A DNA stretch of 64,000 nt from an uncultured Ignavibacteriales bacterium (GTDB lineage Bacteria; Bacteroidota; Ignavibacteria; Ignavibacteriales; Ignavibacteriaceae): contig CAIYTF010000002.1 of assembly GCA_903929035.1 (NCBI GenBank), positions 1 to 64,000 on the forward strand, read 5' to 3'. Below the pieces are notes generated by a model. It had not been told where the DNA came from and did no database searches. It saw nothing but the letters and a program-made list of their open reading frames with translations. Positions 35,370 to 45,646 of the stretch are shown in pieces (the first letter of the stretch is position 1; every line of letters starts with the position of its first letter). Both the position numbers and the translations under genes were made by a program.

Positions 35370-35525
35370 TAGATATTTTTTCTTGAGTATTTGTATTGTT
35401 CATATAGTAAACATAACTTATACATTGATTATTTGCAAATATTGCATTCGATTTTCAAACAAAAAGCGTATATTTGAAAATGACAGAGTAGTTAGTTAAG
35501 TTATTTTGAAAAATAAAGCGAACTT

Positions 35526-36173
35526 ATGGATAGTAATAATATTTCACTACAAGGGTGTGATTTTTCTTCAAAAGATTACTGGGAAAATAGATACAAAAGT
35601 TCTGGAAATTCCGGATCGGGTTCTTATCATAACCTTGCAATGTTTAAGGCTGAGGTTTTGAATCAGTTATTTGAACAATGTAAAATCAAAAGTGTAATTG
35701 AGTTTGGTTGCGGTGATGGTAATCAGTTGGGCCTTTTGAAATGTCAGAGATACATTGGTTTAGATGTATCTCTAACAGCTATAGAACAATGCAGGTCTTT
35801 ATATAAGGGAGATAAATCAAAGAGTTTTTTTTTATACGATTATCGAGGTTTCATTGATAATGCCGGACTCTTTAAACAAGAATGTGCTATTTCGCTCGAT
35901 GTATTGTATCATCTGGTAGAGGATGAAGTTTATGAGTCCTATATTAGACATTTGTTCTCATCGGCCGGCAAACTTGTTGTTATTTATGCAGCCGACTTTG
36001 ATCACATCCAAGTTGCAAAGCACGTACTGTATCGTAGATTTACTAAATATGTGAAAGAAAATATACTTGGATGGACGATGGAATTTACCATCAAAAACAA
36101 ATATCCTGCAAAAGGGTTTGATGATGACCAAGGCAGTATGGCAGACTTCTTTGTCTATATAAAGAATTTGTAG
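35526..36173 (+). CDS. class I SAM-dependent methyltransferase
   Basis: The 215 residues include SAM motif I as VIEFGCGDGNQLGLLKCQRY (about 56-75), IGLDVSLTAIEQC (motif II) and ISLDVLYHLVEDEVYESY (about 121). The N-terminal SSKDYWENRYKSSGNSGSGS pattern is common in sugar- or lipid-modifying methyltransferases. The substrate is unknown. It is the only plus-strand gene in the island, diverging from the three-domain transferase and converging with the next transferase, so it is regulated separately. TATATTTG at 35469-35476 resembles a Bacteroidota -7 box, but no matching -33 box is present. Confidence 0.8.
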   Translation: MDSNNISLQGCDFSSKDYWENRYKSSGNSGSGSYHNLAMFKAEVLNQLFEQCKIKSVIEFGCGDGNQLGLLKCQRYIGLDVSLTAIEQCRSLYKGDKSKSFFLYDYRGFIDNAGLFKQECAISLDVLYHLVEDEVYESYIRHLFSSAGKLVVIYAADFDHIQVAKHVLYRRFTKYVKENILGWTMEFTIKNKYPAKGFDDDQGSMADFFVYIKNL

Positions 36174-36243
36174 TCTTTTTAATTTCAAATGCGGTTTAAT
36201 AGTCTATGATATGGATTGATATTTGACATTCACTTATAGTTTT

Positions 36244-38403
36244 TTACTTTATAATCTGGCTTGATTCGAACCCTTTAATTTCCTTTTGCAGAAATGCCAG
36301 CAAAGCATCTTTTTGATATTTCGGAGAATTTAATAAATCAATAAAATTTTGCAGATAATTTTGCCATGCAATCGAATTTTCTATTAGTTTCTGTAAACTT
36401 TTTAAATCCAATTTGCATTGTGTATCGAGAGATTTGATTGTCCTATTCTCATAAATTCGTCTCTGATATAAGGACTGGTTATTTTGGTAGTATTCTCTTT
36501 CGCGGTTGATGATGCCATCTGCCTCAATTTTGTATTTGTCAAAAGAGAGAGTTGCTTTTTGGTTACCGTGCATTCTGTAACCGCCAAATAAGCTATCAAC
36601 TGTGAATATTGATGTGATACGAAAGAAACGCATCCAAAGGTCGAGATCACCGGCGAAATTTAAATCAGGGCTTAAAAAAGCACCTGCAAGGTTCCATAGC
36701 TCCCTTCGCCAAAAGGTGCTTTCCTGCTGAATATATGGAGAATCGTAACCGAATGATAGGAATTTATTTAGATCATAACTGTTAACGAATGGAGTTATAT
36801 GTGATATTCCATTATTTTTATTCCAGAATGTTGAGCGTCCAGTCAGCCATAAAACATCGGGAGCAGATAAAAAGATATCGGCTACTTTAAAAAATGCATA
36901 AGGATGATATTTATCGTCAGAATTGAGCCAACTCATAATTGTCCCTGTTGAGCGATTGAATCCACCATTGAGAGCAGCGTATTGTCCGCCATCAGGTTTA
37001 CTCTGCCAAAAATCTATATGATCTGAGTGCTTTTTGATAATCTCTATCGAGTTATCGCTGCTCCCGCCATCCATAACAATATATTCGAGGTTTGGGTAAT
37101 TCTGGCTAAGAATTGAATCTATACATTCTTCCAAAAAAATTTCTTGGTTGAATGATGCGGTCACTATGCTAATTTTTGGGTAACTAAGTTTATTAATATT
37201 TGTAGATTTGATGAAATTTTGTTCACCGGCTGCATTATTAGGAACATTGTTTACAATTGAAGCTATATGCCGTTCAATGGGACGAAACAATTCCTCAAAA
37301 TCAAAAACTTTTGGTACGATGTTTGGGATATTTTGTTTATAATATTCTAACTGATCGTTGCCGATAGTAAGAACAAAGGGAGTATTTTTATCATAGACTA
37401 AACCTATGTTATACATTTCGATCAGATTAGACAATTCACCAATTTGATTTAAACATACAGGCAGACCATTTTGTAGGTAAGTGAATATTTTCCCTGATGC
37501 TAAGCCGATGAATTCGAGATTTTTACCATCGTAGATACCGATATTTGTGGGGTGATAGTAAGCAATTCCTAGGTCAACAGCCTCCAGTAGTTCCGTGAGT
37601 TCACTAATAGAGTTATAAGGCTCATATGAAAAGAAAACCTTTTCTTTAAGGCTGGATAACTGGAGTTTCTCCATAAATGAGTCATTGGGATATCTTGCGT
37701 GGATAACCAGAACCCATTCATTGCTCCAGTATTGGACGCTATTGATGAGGTATTCAGTGCCGCTCCACTTCGAGAGTGTGCCGGCATATAAAGCGATCTT
37801 CTTATCTTTTGGTATGCCAAGCTTATCATTTAAGAAATATGATCTATTATGGGGGTGAAATCCTTGATTTATAACAGGCATTCTGAATATTTTCTCTTTA
37901 GAGATTTTGTTCTCAACAGAAAGTTTATCCGTCCGCACATCATCTTGACAAATAGCAAAGCTCAGGTTTTTGCAAGCGTTGATTTCCGAAACTTTGAATT
38001 CATCTCCTGTTTCATCCGCGAAAAAAATTTCATACGAGATTAATCCAAGTGGTATTTTCTGAACCATTGCAATAATGGAAGCTTCAATTATTCCTCTATC
38101 AACGCATATAACAAGATCGTATTTCTTTAACGTGTTTTGTACAAAATTAATAATGTGAGTTTCATCAATAGCAGGGAGTGAAAGAAAACTAACAAAACCG
38201 ACCGTAATTTCCACTTTACTATAATTATTAAAAAGAATATGTTCGCAGTTATCGCAAATGATGCCCTGAAATATTCCCGGACGAAGAATGGAAAAAACAT
38301 CAACAAAATAACCTAATTCACATAATTTTTTTACAATAGCATACAAATTTGGATTGTTATGAATATTCCCTTCTGGGTGAATAATTAGGATTCGTTTTTG
38401 CAT
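36244..38403 (-). CDS. GT4 - GT2 fusion glycosyltransferase
   Basis: The 719 residues combine an N-terminal GT-B domain (about 1-390: RILIIHPEGNIHNNPNLYAI, KIALYAGTLSKWSGTEYLIN, FIGLASGKIFTYLQNGLPVC) and a C-terminal GT2 domain (from about 402: KISIVTASFNQEIFLEECID, IVMDGGSSDNSIEIIKKH, WLNSDDKYHPYAF, GDLDLWMRFF). It lies 14 bases downstream of the giant fusion gene on the same strand, so it probably ends the right-hand operon. The linkage formed is unknown. Confidence 0.87.
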   Translation of the reverse strand: MQKRILIIHPEGNIHNNPNLYAIVKKLCELGYFVDVFSILRPGIFQGIICDNCEHILFNNYSKVEITVGFVSFLSLPAIDETHIINFVQNTLKKYDLVICVDRGIIEASIIAMVQKIPLGLISYEIFFADETGDEFKVSEINACKNLSFAICQDDVRTDKLSVENKISKEKIFRMPVINQGFHPHNRSYFLNDKLGIPKDKKIALYAGTLSKWSGTEYLINSVQYWSNEWVLVIHARYPNDSFMEKLQLSSLKEKVFFSYEPYNSISELTELLEAVDLGIAYYHPTNIGIYDGKNLEFIGLASGKIFTYLQNGLPVCLNQIGELSNLIEMYNIGLVYDKNTPFVLTIGNDQLEYYKQNIPNIVPKVFDFEELFRPIERHIASIVNNVPNNAAGEQNFIKSTNINKLSYPKISIVTASFNQEIFLEECIDSILSQNYPNLEYIVMDGGSSDNSIEIIKKHSDHIDFWQSKPDGGQYAALNGGFNRSTGTIMSWLNSDDKYHPYAFFKVADIFLSAPDVLWLTGRSTFWNKNNGISHITPFVNSYDLNKFLSFGYDSPYIQQESTFWRRELWNLAGAFLSPDLNFAGDLDLWMRFFRITSIFTVDSLFGGYRMHGNQKATLSFDKYKIEADGIINREREYYQNNQSLYQRRIYENRTIKSLDTQCKLDLKSLQKLIENSIAWQNYLQNFIDLLNSPKYQKDALLAFLQKEIKGFESSQIIK

Positions 38404-38417
38404 AGGCTTTTAATTTA

Positions 38418-41400
38418 TTATTTGCTTTTTATATAAATCGTGTTCCGTATAGCTTCCAGATAAGCGTGTCCATATTTTAAATCCGGTTCAAGGTGATTTC
38501 CTTCTGCCCACTCGTTCCATGCTTTAATGAAGACGAGGCGATGTTCAAAATCAGTAATATTTTCTATTTTTTGAATAGCATTTTCAAGCATTTGCATAAA
38601 TAATTCTGGAGTCGAGTTATGCAAAACCAACCCATTTGCTCCACTGCGCGGCGTGTTATCCCAGTTTGGAAATACTAATGGGTACTCATTTGGACCAAGT
38701 TTGTACGAGTTTAAAAACAAAACTAATTCTGAATAGTCATTTATTCGTGGAACACCATTTGGATTAGCGGGTTTAACATCTAATTGGGGCACTTTCATAT
38801 CGTAAAATGGAGCATTGTCCACGCAAGTCTCACATCCATATTGTTCAGGATTCTTTGCCATATGAGCAATAAAATGGAACCCCGGTAATCGTTCCTTTAT
38901 TGCAAGTTCTTGCCATATATATGTAAAGTGTTCTGCATTTGGCAGGTTTTGAGGACTGTATATAAGGAACACCAATTTACCATTAATTTTCAAATAACGG
39001 CTATCTTGGAAAGCATTTAATAAGGCATAAAAATGTGCCTGATAATCTTCTATTCCAGGATATGTTTGCTCTATTAGAATTTTGTTTGGTGCTCCGTGCC
39101 ATATCCCTGACCAAGTTTGATTTGCCCATCCTAAACAAAATGGAAAATCAGGTTTCCCTGATGATACAACATCATTAAACGGGCGTTCCAGTAAACGATG
39201 TCCGGCAAACCAATAATGCCAATAGCAGAATGCTTCAACTCCATAGTTCTTTGCTAATTCTGCTTGTGCTTCTCTGGTTTCAGGCAATCGAAGATCGTAA
39301 TATCCAAGATCGGCAGGGATGTGTGGTTGGTAGTGTCCTTCATATAACTGCTTTGCTTTTCCTACATTACTCCATTCTGTAAATCCTTTGCCCCACCATA
39401 TATCGTTTTCAGGAATTGGGTGGAATTGAGGTAAATAAAACGCGATGACGCGTGCTCTTGGATTGGATGAAAGGGCTGTATCAATTGAAACAGTTGTAGT
39501 TGATGATATCCCCATAGAAAATTGCTGATGCCCGCCTGTCGCGTTAATATGGGTTTCAAGGAGATTACCAATATTAACAATTGGGTCATTGAATATATCA
39601 TCCTTAAGAATTGTCAATAATTCATTATGAGATGGGTGTTCTGCTAAATGTATTGCCTGAGTTTTATATTCTTCTGTTAAAAAAGTACCCCAATTTTGCA
39701 TTACGAAAAATACTACACTATCAACCCCAAAAGATTTTCCGAGTTCGATAAATTGTTTCATTTCACTGAAGTTCTTTGCTTGAACAATCATACGAATAAT
39801 AAATAACATACCCTTTTTTCGTTGTGGTAACCCCGAAATGAAAGCAAGGTTTTTTAAAATTGTTTGAAAATTTCCGCCTCTCCTAATTTCTGAATAAGTT
39901 ACTTCAGTTGCTGCATCAATTGAAACCGCCACTAACTTTATTCTATCCTGTATGTTTTTAAGGGTTGTATCCCATAAATGCTGATTAAAAAGAATTCCAT
40001 TAGTATCAAGTCTGAAACCAAGTTCTGGAAATTTACTGAAGTCATATTGCAGTAATAACTTGCGGTAAGAGGCAGCTGCGAATGGATCGCCGGCACCACA
40101 GAGCCAAAGTTCTTTGAGATGCATACCTAATGAATCCAGCATATTGATTTGTGAAGTTAGCCGTTCACCGCTTTCTTTTGTGTTTATCGATATAATCGAT
40201 GTTCTACAGCTTGGGCAGCTAAGGTTACACGAAGGATCATCTTCAAAGGAAATAATCTCCGGTGTCGGTAAATTAATAATATTACCTGTAAGAATAGCAT
40301 TTCTCAAAATTGGGTTGCTAACTTCCGACTTATTAAAGAGTTGATACGGTATCTGATAGTTTAATACATTTTTGTTTTTCGGATGAGATACTTCCTGCAT
40401 TGCCGCGCATTTCGATTTATCGCAATACGAGTAATCTCCGTTAAGAATAGATTTGCGTAATTCCTGCGAAATTTCTGAGTTCCAAGCTTGATTTAGTTTT
40501 CCTCCTTCGATATTTCCTAATGTAAATGGAAGATAGCAGCAACTCGATACTTCATTATCTTGCCGAAGTTCCATATATAAAAAAGGATTAGGGCAAATAA
40601 ATTTTTTGAATTCAGTCCCATAATAAAACTTTTTATGAAACTCAATCTGGTTGTTAATTGTTTGATTTGTACTCATTTCTTTGCTGATACTTCGCAGTAA
40701 TACTTGTAAGAATTTAGATGCAGATTGCCATTCCGGCGAATCTTTTAATGCATCGTAAATTTGCTTACAAATATCAAATTCAGTTGTATCAGCTTTCCCT
40801 AATAATTTTATCTGCTCAAAGTAATCAGCATAGGAATCTCCTGCCTGCATCTTGAAAATAGTATCAATATGTGATAGTAACCTCTCGATAACAGGTATTG
40901 GTGATGGGTAGTTTTGTTTCTTTTGAAGAAGTTCGTTTCTTATTGTATAAAGGGAATTGGAAACTGCATCATCAGGAACTGACAAGTGAACTCTTGTTAT
41001 TCCGGTATAAACTTGTCTTACGATATCTTCGATTAAAGTATTGTATTCTTGCAGTATTTTCTCATCAATACAATATCCTGCATCATTTAATGAGAACAAT
41101 AGATTCTCCTTTGTTAATTCAGGAAGTAATTTTTCATAGTCTCTGATTGCATCCACCGTACGCAACAATAGTGCCCCAATTGAGACATCCCTTTTTACTT
41201 TCCATTCTTGATCAATCAAGCGAAGAGTTCCTTTAAAATATATAAGGTTCGCCGGAATACAATCAATAAAATCAGGATGAATTATCGAGAGTGCCTTATT
41301 TGAATAGTTCATTTTGGAAATGCCATATTTTTCCATAAAGGAAATTTGAAGTTCCATAAGCTCGGAAAACCGTCTAATATCTTTTGTCAAAATACATTTT

Positions 41401-44375
41401 CTGTATTCGATTTCAAGATTGCTCCCGCTAATATATTTTGAACTTCCAAATATATGCTCTATCACCCCATCACGGATATAATTTTTAAATTTTGGGAAGA
41501 GAGGCTCCTTCGTTGTTGTAATGGTATTATCTGAAATAGAGAAAATAGTTTTTACATTCAAATCCGGAACGCGATCAGTAGTGTAAAATGCTCCTAAAAA
41601 TTCATCTTTTGAAAAGTTCCTCGATAATCTGGATGCCGGAGTAGCAAAAACCAAGAAAGAGTTGGAAACATCTTCCATAATTCCGTTTCTACAGAGTACC
41701 GGAATAGCAAGTTCTTGTTCAAATGTTGGATGTACTTCTCCAGAGTAATCACGGTATTTCAACTGACTAAGAATAGCTTCAGGAGAAAATGCCGGAGTTG
41801 AGAATGCCTGAGATGTCAATAGTAGTTTCGGAATCTTGTAGTCAGGAAAAGGATACTGAAACTCTATATCTGCGAAGCCGGCTGATTTTAGAATATTTTC
41901 TAATTCTTTTTTTCCGAAAGTAACTGCTGTTTTTGAATTGTATCTGTCCTCAACACCAAAAAAAGGAATATCAACGTGATCTTCGTGGTAACCACTTAGA
42001 TATTTTAGCCCTAATTGATTTTCAATTGCGATTATTAAAACACCGGTCGCTTTCAATGCATTATATGCTATTTTTAGACATTCACCGATAGGATCTTCAG
42101 ACATAAAAAATTGGGGGCTATACTCAAGAACACCGATTAAAGTTACCACATCATATTTTTTTTGAATCCCTATGTCCTGAAAATTTGAGCAAAAAACCTT
42201 CACATTTTCCAAGTCTTTGCATCGTGCTGCTGCCGATCTTGCTCTGTCATAACTGCCTTCCACCGCGGTAACTGAAGCACCGGTTTCTCCCAGCTGTCTT
42301 GTAATTGCACCACATCCGCAACCCAATTCTAAAATATTCCATTCCTGTTGAAAGTCTATATGCCTGAGCAGGTTATGTCTTTCACGAGAGAAATGATATT
42401 CAGTTACCCAATCATTAATTTTTTTATGTAGTTCTTCTGAAAGTATTGAACGATCTTGAGTAGTAAGTATTGTTTGAAGCACAAGATTTTCGCGATCTTC
42501 ACCATCAGAATACGCGAAGTCTTTCCGGATGTCCGGCGATTGAAATACTCCATCGTGATCGCGAATGAATTTATCGATTGGTGTTTTCATTTGAGTTCCT
42601 ATTGTCAAATCCTTTTCTTGTACTAAATTTAATAAAAAATTAGTCAAATATTCCGGTTTTCCTAGATTCTTTTCCAAAAAATTGTCCTTAGCTGCTTGTA
42701 CCTCCGGTTTCGACCACCATTCTTCTGGATTGTACCTAACTGATTCGATAAAATTCGCGGCTTTGACTGGATCGGTTTGGCAAATACCCACATCTATCAG
42801 TGCATCAAAAAAGTCTTTATTATTTTCATTCAATTGATAGCTTCCTAATCTGATAAGGAGAATAGTAGGAATATTCATACTCATAGATTCAAAGTGAGAA
42901 GTGGAGAGATAATCTACTATTATCAACCGCGATTGCAGCATCCGTATTTTATTGGATTGACTGTGATCATCGATAATCATTCGCGGGATGAAATCCCTCA
43001 TTAAAAATGAGTCATTGTAATAAAGCGTCCAGTTGATCGCGTTATTATCTCCTAATGGATATTCCCGATATAGTATTTCATTCCTGCATTCAGCACTTAG
43101 GGCTTTAAAGAACTCTAATTTGAAATCGTAATAGTATTTTGCGTGCTCTCCAGTTTCAGCAAAAGAATGGGAATAATTTGAATACTTTGCATTGCCAATA
43201 GAACTCGTGTATAGTATCGAGTATTTTTTTTTAGGAATTTCATTAACTCCCTGTGAAAACTCGAATAAAGACCCCGTTGATATCTTGTGTTTAATCGGAA
43301 CTTCATAATTACCGTGGGCAGCAAAAATATCAGCGAATGAAGTTTGTTGATCAAGAATTGATGAATAAAAAGGGTATTCCGAATAATTGTGCTCATTGTA
43401 AACCACCTTAACTCCCCGTATGCTTAAGATTGCCAGTGCTATAGACTCGTTAGATTCACCTATAAAAGTTTCACTTACTACATACCGCAATTTTTGGTAT
43501 TTTCCCAATTGAAGATATAGGCTATTGAATATCGAATGAAAATCTTCTACAAACTGACGAGGCATCAGGACAGGCAATGAATAAAAAAAGAATTTATCAA
43601 AACGATCAAACCAAATTTCAGAACATTCTAACAATGCTCTTTTATCCCACGAAATACGTTCTGAAACAGGAAAAGTTGTATCATAACCAATTGAAGCTAC
43701 ATCGCCATTACTGGAGGCGACAAGTTCTTTTAATTTCGCTGAGTTAAAAAGTGCTCTCATAATTCCGACTATAGGGTCTGAATTTTCGTTAGCGTAGATT
43801 CTTGGTAAAGTGTATAATGAAGAATAATGCTCTTGGTACTCATTCCCATATCCATCGTGAAAAAAATGGAGGTAAAGACTAAAAAGCTGCTCTTGTCCAA
43901 AGTTGCTATGTTGGAAAAACCATCGGTGTTCGTCATAGTTAACCGGTATGTAAAAGTTATCAGTTGATAATAAATACGCTGAATGTTTATAAGGATCAAA
44001 ATATTTATCACAAATTTTGAACAAATCAAATACCATTGTTAAATGGCGCATCAACCCCATACTCAAAGACCTGCGCCAAAAATCATCAGATAGATTAGTC
44101 CCATTTACTTTATTCAAACTTTCCGAGAGCAGGGGAAGATACTTATTATACTTTTCCCAAAGCAGTGCATTATCAGTTCTCAAATCCTCCGGATTTTTAC
44201 GAATATATGGTGCAACTTCAATTTTAGGGAATTGAACTCGAAGTTTATGGACATCTATCAAATGATTTATGAATGGCTCGGCAATAAAAAGCGGTTCCGG
44301 TTTTTTTAGTAATTTTATACCATTAAATGAAACTATGAAACGGGCTTTCTGAAAGTCCCTCTTGTCTTTTGTCAA
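38418..44375 (-). CDS. giant four-part protein: LIC12162-type transferase, methyltransferase, radical SAM/SPASM, WbsX-like domain
   Basis: The 1985 codons are unbroken. Residues 1-600 resemble the LIC12162 family of O-antigen transferases (FPKIEVAPYIRK, VVYNEHNYSEYPF). About 640-900 is a SAM methyltransferase (NILELGCGCGAITRQLGETG near 683; LIGVLEYS). About 900-1240 is a linker region containing RLIDQEWKVKRD. About 1250-1320 is a SPASM-like cysteine segment (CPNPFLYMELRQDNEVSSCC), followed by a radical SAM core with CNLSCPSC (CX3CX2C, about 1380). About 1640-1985 is a WbsX/GH99-like glycan domain (IAFYLPQFHPIPENDIWWGK, FIKAWNEWAEGNHLEP). It is cytoplasmic, as there is no signal peptide or membrane segment. 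It likely builds and modifies one glycan. The exact start is uncertain. Confidence 0.85.
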   Translation of the reverse strand: MTKDKRDFQKARFIVSFNGIKLLKKPEPLFIAEPFINHLIDVHKLRVQFPKIEVAPYIRKNPEDLRTDNALLWEKYNKYLPLLSESLNKVNGTNLSDDFWRRSLSMGLMRHLTMVFDLFKICDKYFDPYKHSAYLLSTDNFYIPVNYDEHRWFFQHSNFGQEQLFSLYLHFFHDGYGNEYQEHYSSLYTLPRIYANENSDPIVGIMRALFNSAKLKELVASSNGDVASIGYDTTFPVSERISWDKRALLECSEIWFDRFDKFFFYSLPVLMPRQFVEDFHSIFNSLYLQLGKYQKLRYVVSETFIGESNESIALAILSIRGVKVVYNEHNYSEYPFYSSILDQQTSFADIFAAHGNYEVPIKHKISTGSLFEFSQGVNEIPKKKYSILYTSSIGNAKYSNYSHSFAETGEHAKYYYDFKLEFFKALSAECRNEILYREYPLGDNNAINWTLYYNDSFLMRDFIPRMIIDDHSQSNKIRMLQSRLIIVDYLSTSHFESMSMNIPTILLIRLGSYQLNENNKDFFDALIDVGICQTDPVKAANFIESVRYNPEEWWSKPEVQAAKDNFLEKNLGKPEYLTNFLLNLVQEKDLTIGTQMKTPIDKFIRDHDGVFQSPDIRKDFAYSDGEDRENLVLQTILTTQDRSILSEELHKKINDWVTEYHFSRERHNLLRHIDFQQEWNILELGCGCGAITRQLGETGASVTAVEGSYDRARSAAARCKDLENVKVFCSNFQDIGIQKKYDVVTLIGVLEYSPQFFMSEDPIGECLKIAYNALKATGVLIIAIENQLGLKYLSGYHEDHVDIPFFGVEDRYNSKTAVTFGKKELENILKSAGFADIEFQYPFPDYKIPKLLLTSQAFSTPAFSPEAILSQLKYRDYSGEVHPTFEQELAIPVLCRNGIMEDVSNSFLVFATPASRLSRNFSKDEFLGAFYTTDRVPDLNVKTIFSISDNTITTTKEPLFPKFKNYIRDGVIEHIFGSSKYISGSNLEIEYRKCILTKDIRRFSELMELQISFMEKYGISKMNYSNKALSIIHPDFIDCIPANLIYFKGTLRLIDQEWKVKRDVSIGALLLRTVDAIRDYEKLLPELTKENLLFSLNDAGYCIDEKILQEYNTLIEDIVRQVYTGITRVHLSVPDDAVSNSLYTIRNELLQKKQNYPSPIPVIERLLSHIDTIFKMQAGDSYADYFEQIKLLGKADTTEFDICKQIYDALKDSPEWQSASKFLQVLLRSISKEMSTNQTINNQIEFHKKFYYGTEFKKFICPNPFLYMELRQDNEVSSCCYLPFTLGNIEGGKLNQAWNSEISQELRKSILNGDYSYCDKSKCAAMQEVSHPKNKNVLNYQIPYQLFNKSEVSNPILRNAILTGNIINLPTPEIISFEDDPSCNLSCPSCRTSIISINTKESGERLTSQINMLDSLGMHLKELWLCGAGDPFAAASYRKLLLQYDFSKFPELGFRLDTNGILFNQHLWDTTLKNIQDRIKLVAVSIDAATEVTYSEIRRGGNFQTILKNLAFISGLPQRKKGMLFIIRMIVQAKNFSEMKQFIELGKSFGVDSVVFFVMQNWGTFLTEEYKTQAIHLAEHPSHNELLTILKDDIFNDPIVNIGNLLETHINATGGHQQFSMGISSTTTVSIDTALSSNPRARVIAFYLPQFHPIPENDIWWGKGFTEWSNVGKAKQLYEGHYQPHIPADLGYYDLRLPETREAQAELAKNYGVEAFCYWHYWFAGHRLLERPFNDVVSSGKPDFPFCLGWANQTWSGIWHGAPNKILIEQTYPGIEDYQAHFYALLNAFQDSRYLKINGKLVFLIYSPQNLPNAEHFTYIWQELAIKERLPGFHFIAHMAKNPEQYGCETCVDNAPFYDMKVPQLDVKPANPNGVPRINDYSELVLFLNSYKLGPNEYPLVFPNWDNTPRSGANGLVLHNSTPELFMQMLENAIQKIENITDFEHRLVFIKAWNEWAEGNHLEPDLKYGHAYLEAIRNTIYIKSK

Positions 44376-44421
44376 ATTGCACCAATTATATTAAATAAAA
44401 ATGTTTGTTTATGGAAATATA

Positions 44422-45645
44422 CTAATCATCTAAACCTGTTATGTTAACAGTATGCCGCAGTTTCCATTCACCGCCGTTCATTCCCCAAAGATGTGGGGAA
44501 CGTAAACTATCAATTTTTCTATAGAAATCATCTTCATTAACGGAGATATATTCGCAAAATTCTTTAAGATACTTGCTCGGAAATTCGCTATCGAATTTTG
44601 AAACCAAATATGCCGCCTCGGCTCTTGTTATCTTGCCGTTGCGGACTTCCTGTGAGGCATCATAGGAGGTTCTACCTATTCCAAATTTGATAAATGTTGT
44701 ATAAAAATGAAACGGAACCATTTTATCATCTATTTCCGCATATCGAGAGTATGTTCCAATTGATCTCTCGTAAGCCGGTTTAAATCCGGTGTTTTCAACT
44801 GCATAGTAATAGCATTCTTGTGGATCCCATTGTTCAAAGTAACCGAGGAACGAAACTTTAATATCTGATGATTCAATCTCTTTTACCGAAGGAGGTATGT
44901 AGGAAGAAAAATCATTTAATGTAAAGTTATATTTCTTCATAATGGTATCAATTTTTTCGCCGCCAAGAATCATATCAAGCGGGTTATCAATTGAAAAAAA
45001 AGTAGGCTTCATAAACGGATCTAAATTATCCTCAAGCGGATTACCATATTCTGCCTGATTTTCTCCGTACATAATAAGTTTTATTCCGAATTTACGTGCC
45101 AATTTCGGACCAATTATCTTTTGTCCGTGAATGAATGGTTGAAAAGGATGTCCAAGATTAAGGAATGCCAGTTTAGTTAGTAAACTGTGAACTTTACCAT
45201 TTGGAGTATATAAAAAACTGTCAATTCCTCCTACTCTTGTGAGGTTGTTAAAGTTATTCCAGCCTGCTCTTGTGAACATATTTGGGGCCCAGGTTACAGC
45301 CAATGGGTTCATTTTATATTTGTATTTTAACAAATGGGCTGCAAATGAACTATCTTTCCCACCACTGCTTGGAACCAGCACATCATAACTGCCATCTTTA
45401 CTCCTGTATTTCTCCAGCAGCTCAAATAGCTTCTCTTCTCTTAATTTCCAGTTTATTTCCTTTTTTTCTCGTGTATAACTACAGGCAGAACACACACCAT
45501 CATCATCAAAAGCGATAGTTTCTTTTTTTTCATTTATGTTTTTCATTTCAACAGTTGAATTAGGTCTCTGATTTGAAATGACACATTTCTTACAAAATTT
45601 AACAACCGCCGGTAATCCGTAAAATGTTTTCATTTTTTGATTCAT
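44422..45645 (-). CDS. N-acetyl sugar amidotransferase (WbpG/PseA family)
   Basis: Family members use ammonia to convert an N-acetyl group on a nucleotide-linked sugar to an acetamidino group. The 407 residues show an N-terminal cysteine cluster (FCKKCVISNQRPN, GVCSACSY) and the ATP-pyrophosphatase PP-loop VPSSGGKDSSFAAHLLKYKY (about 92-111), followed by VTWAPNMFTRAGWNN and YGENQAEYGNP. HisH- and HisF-like genes three to four genes upstream are the usual ammonia-delivery partners. The start could also be the second Met (residue 5). The sugar substrate is unknown. Confidence 0.88.
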   Translation of the reverse strand: MNQKMKTFYGLPAVVKFCKKCVISNQRPNSTVEMKNINEKKETIAFDDDGVCSACSYTREKKEINWKLREEKLFELLEKYRSKDGSYDVLVPSSGGKDSSFAAHLLKYKYKMNPLAVTWAPNMFTRAGWNNFNNLTRVGGIDSFLYTPNGKVHSLLTKLAFLNLGHPFQPFIHGQKIIGPKLARKFGIKLIMYGENQAEYGNPLEDNLDPFMKPTFFSIDNPLDMILGGEKIDTIMKKYNFTLNDFSSYIPPSVKEIESSDIKVSFLGYFEQWDPQECYYYAVENTGFKPAYERSIGTYSRYAEIDDKMVPFHFYTTFIKFGIGRTSYDASQEVRNGKITRAEAAYLVSKFDSEFPSKYLKEFCEYISVNEDDFYRKIDSLRSPHLWGMNGGEWKLRHTVNITGLDD

Positions 45646-45646
45646 T

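Noticed and set aside
35469-35476. Bacteroidota-type promoter for the methyltransferase gene
   Set aside because: TATATTTG fits the -7 box, but no TTTG is 19 bases upstream; a single 8-base hit in AT-rich DNA is weak.
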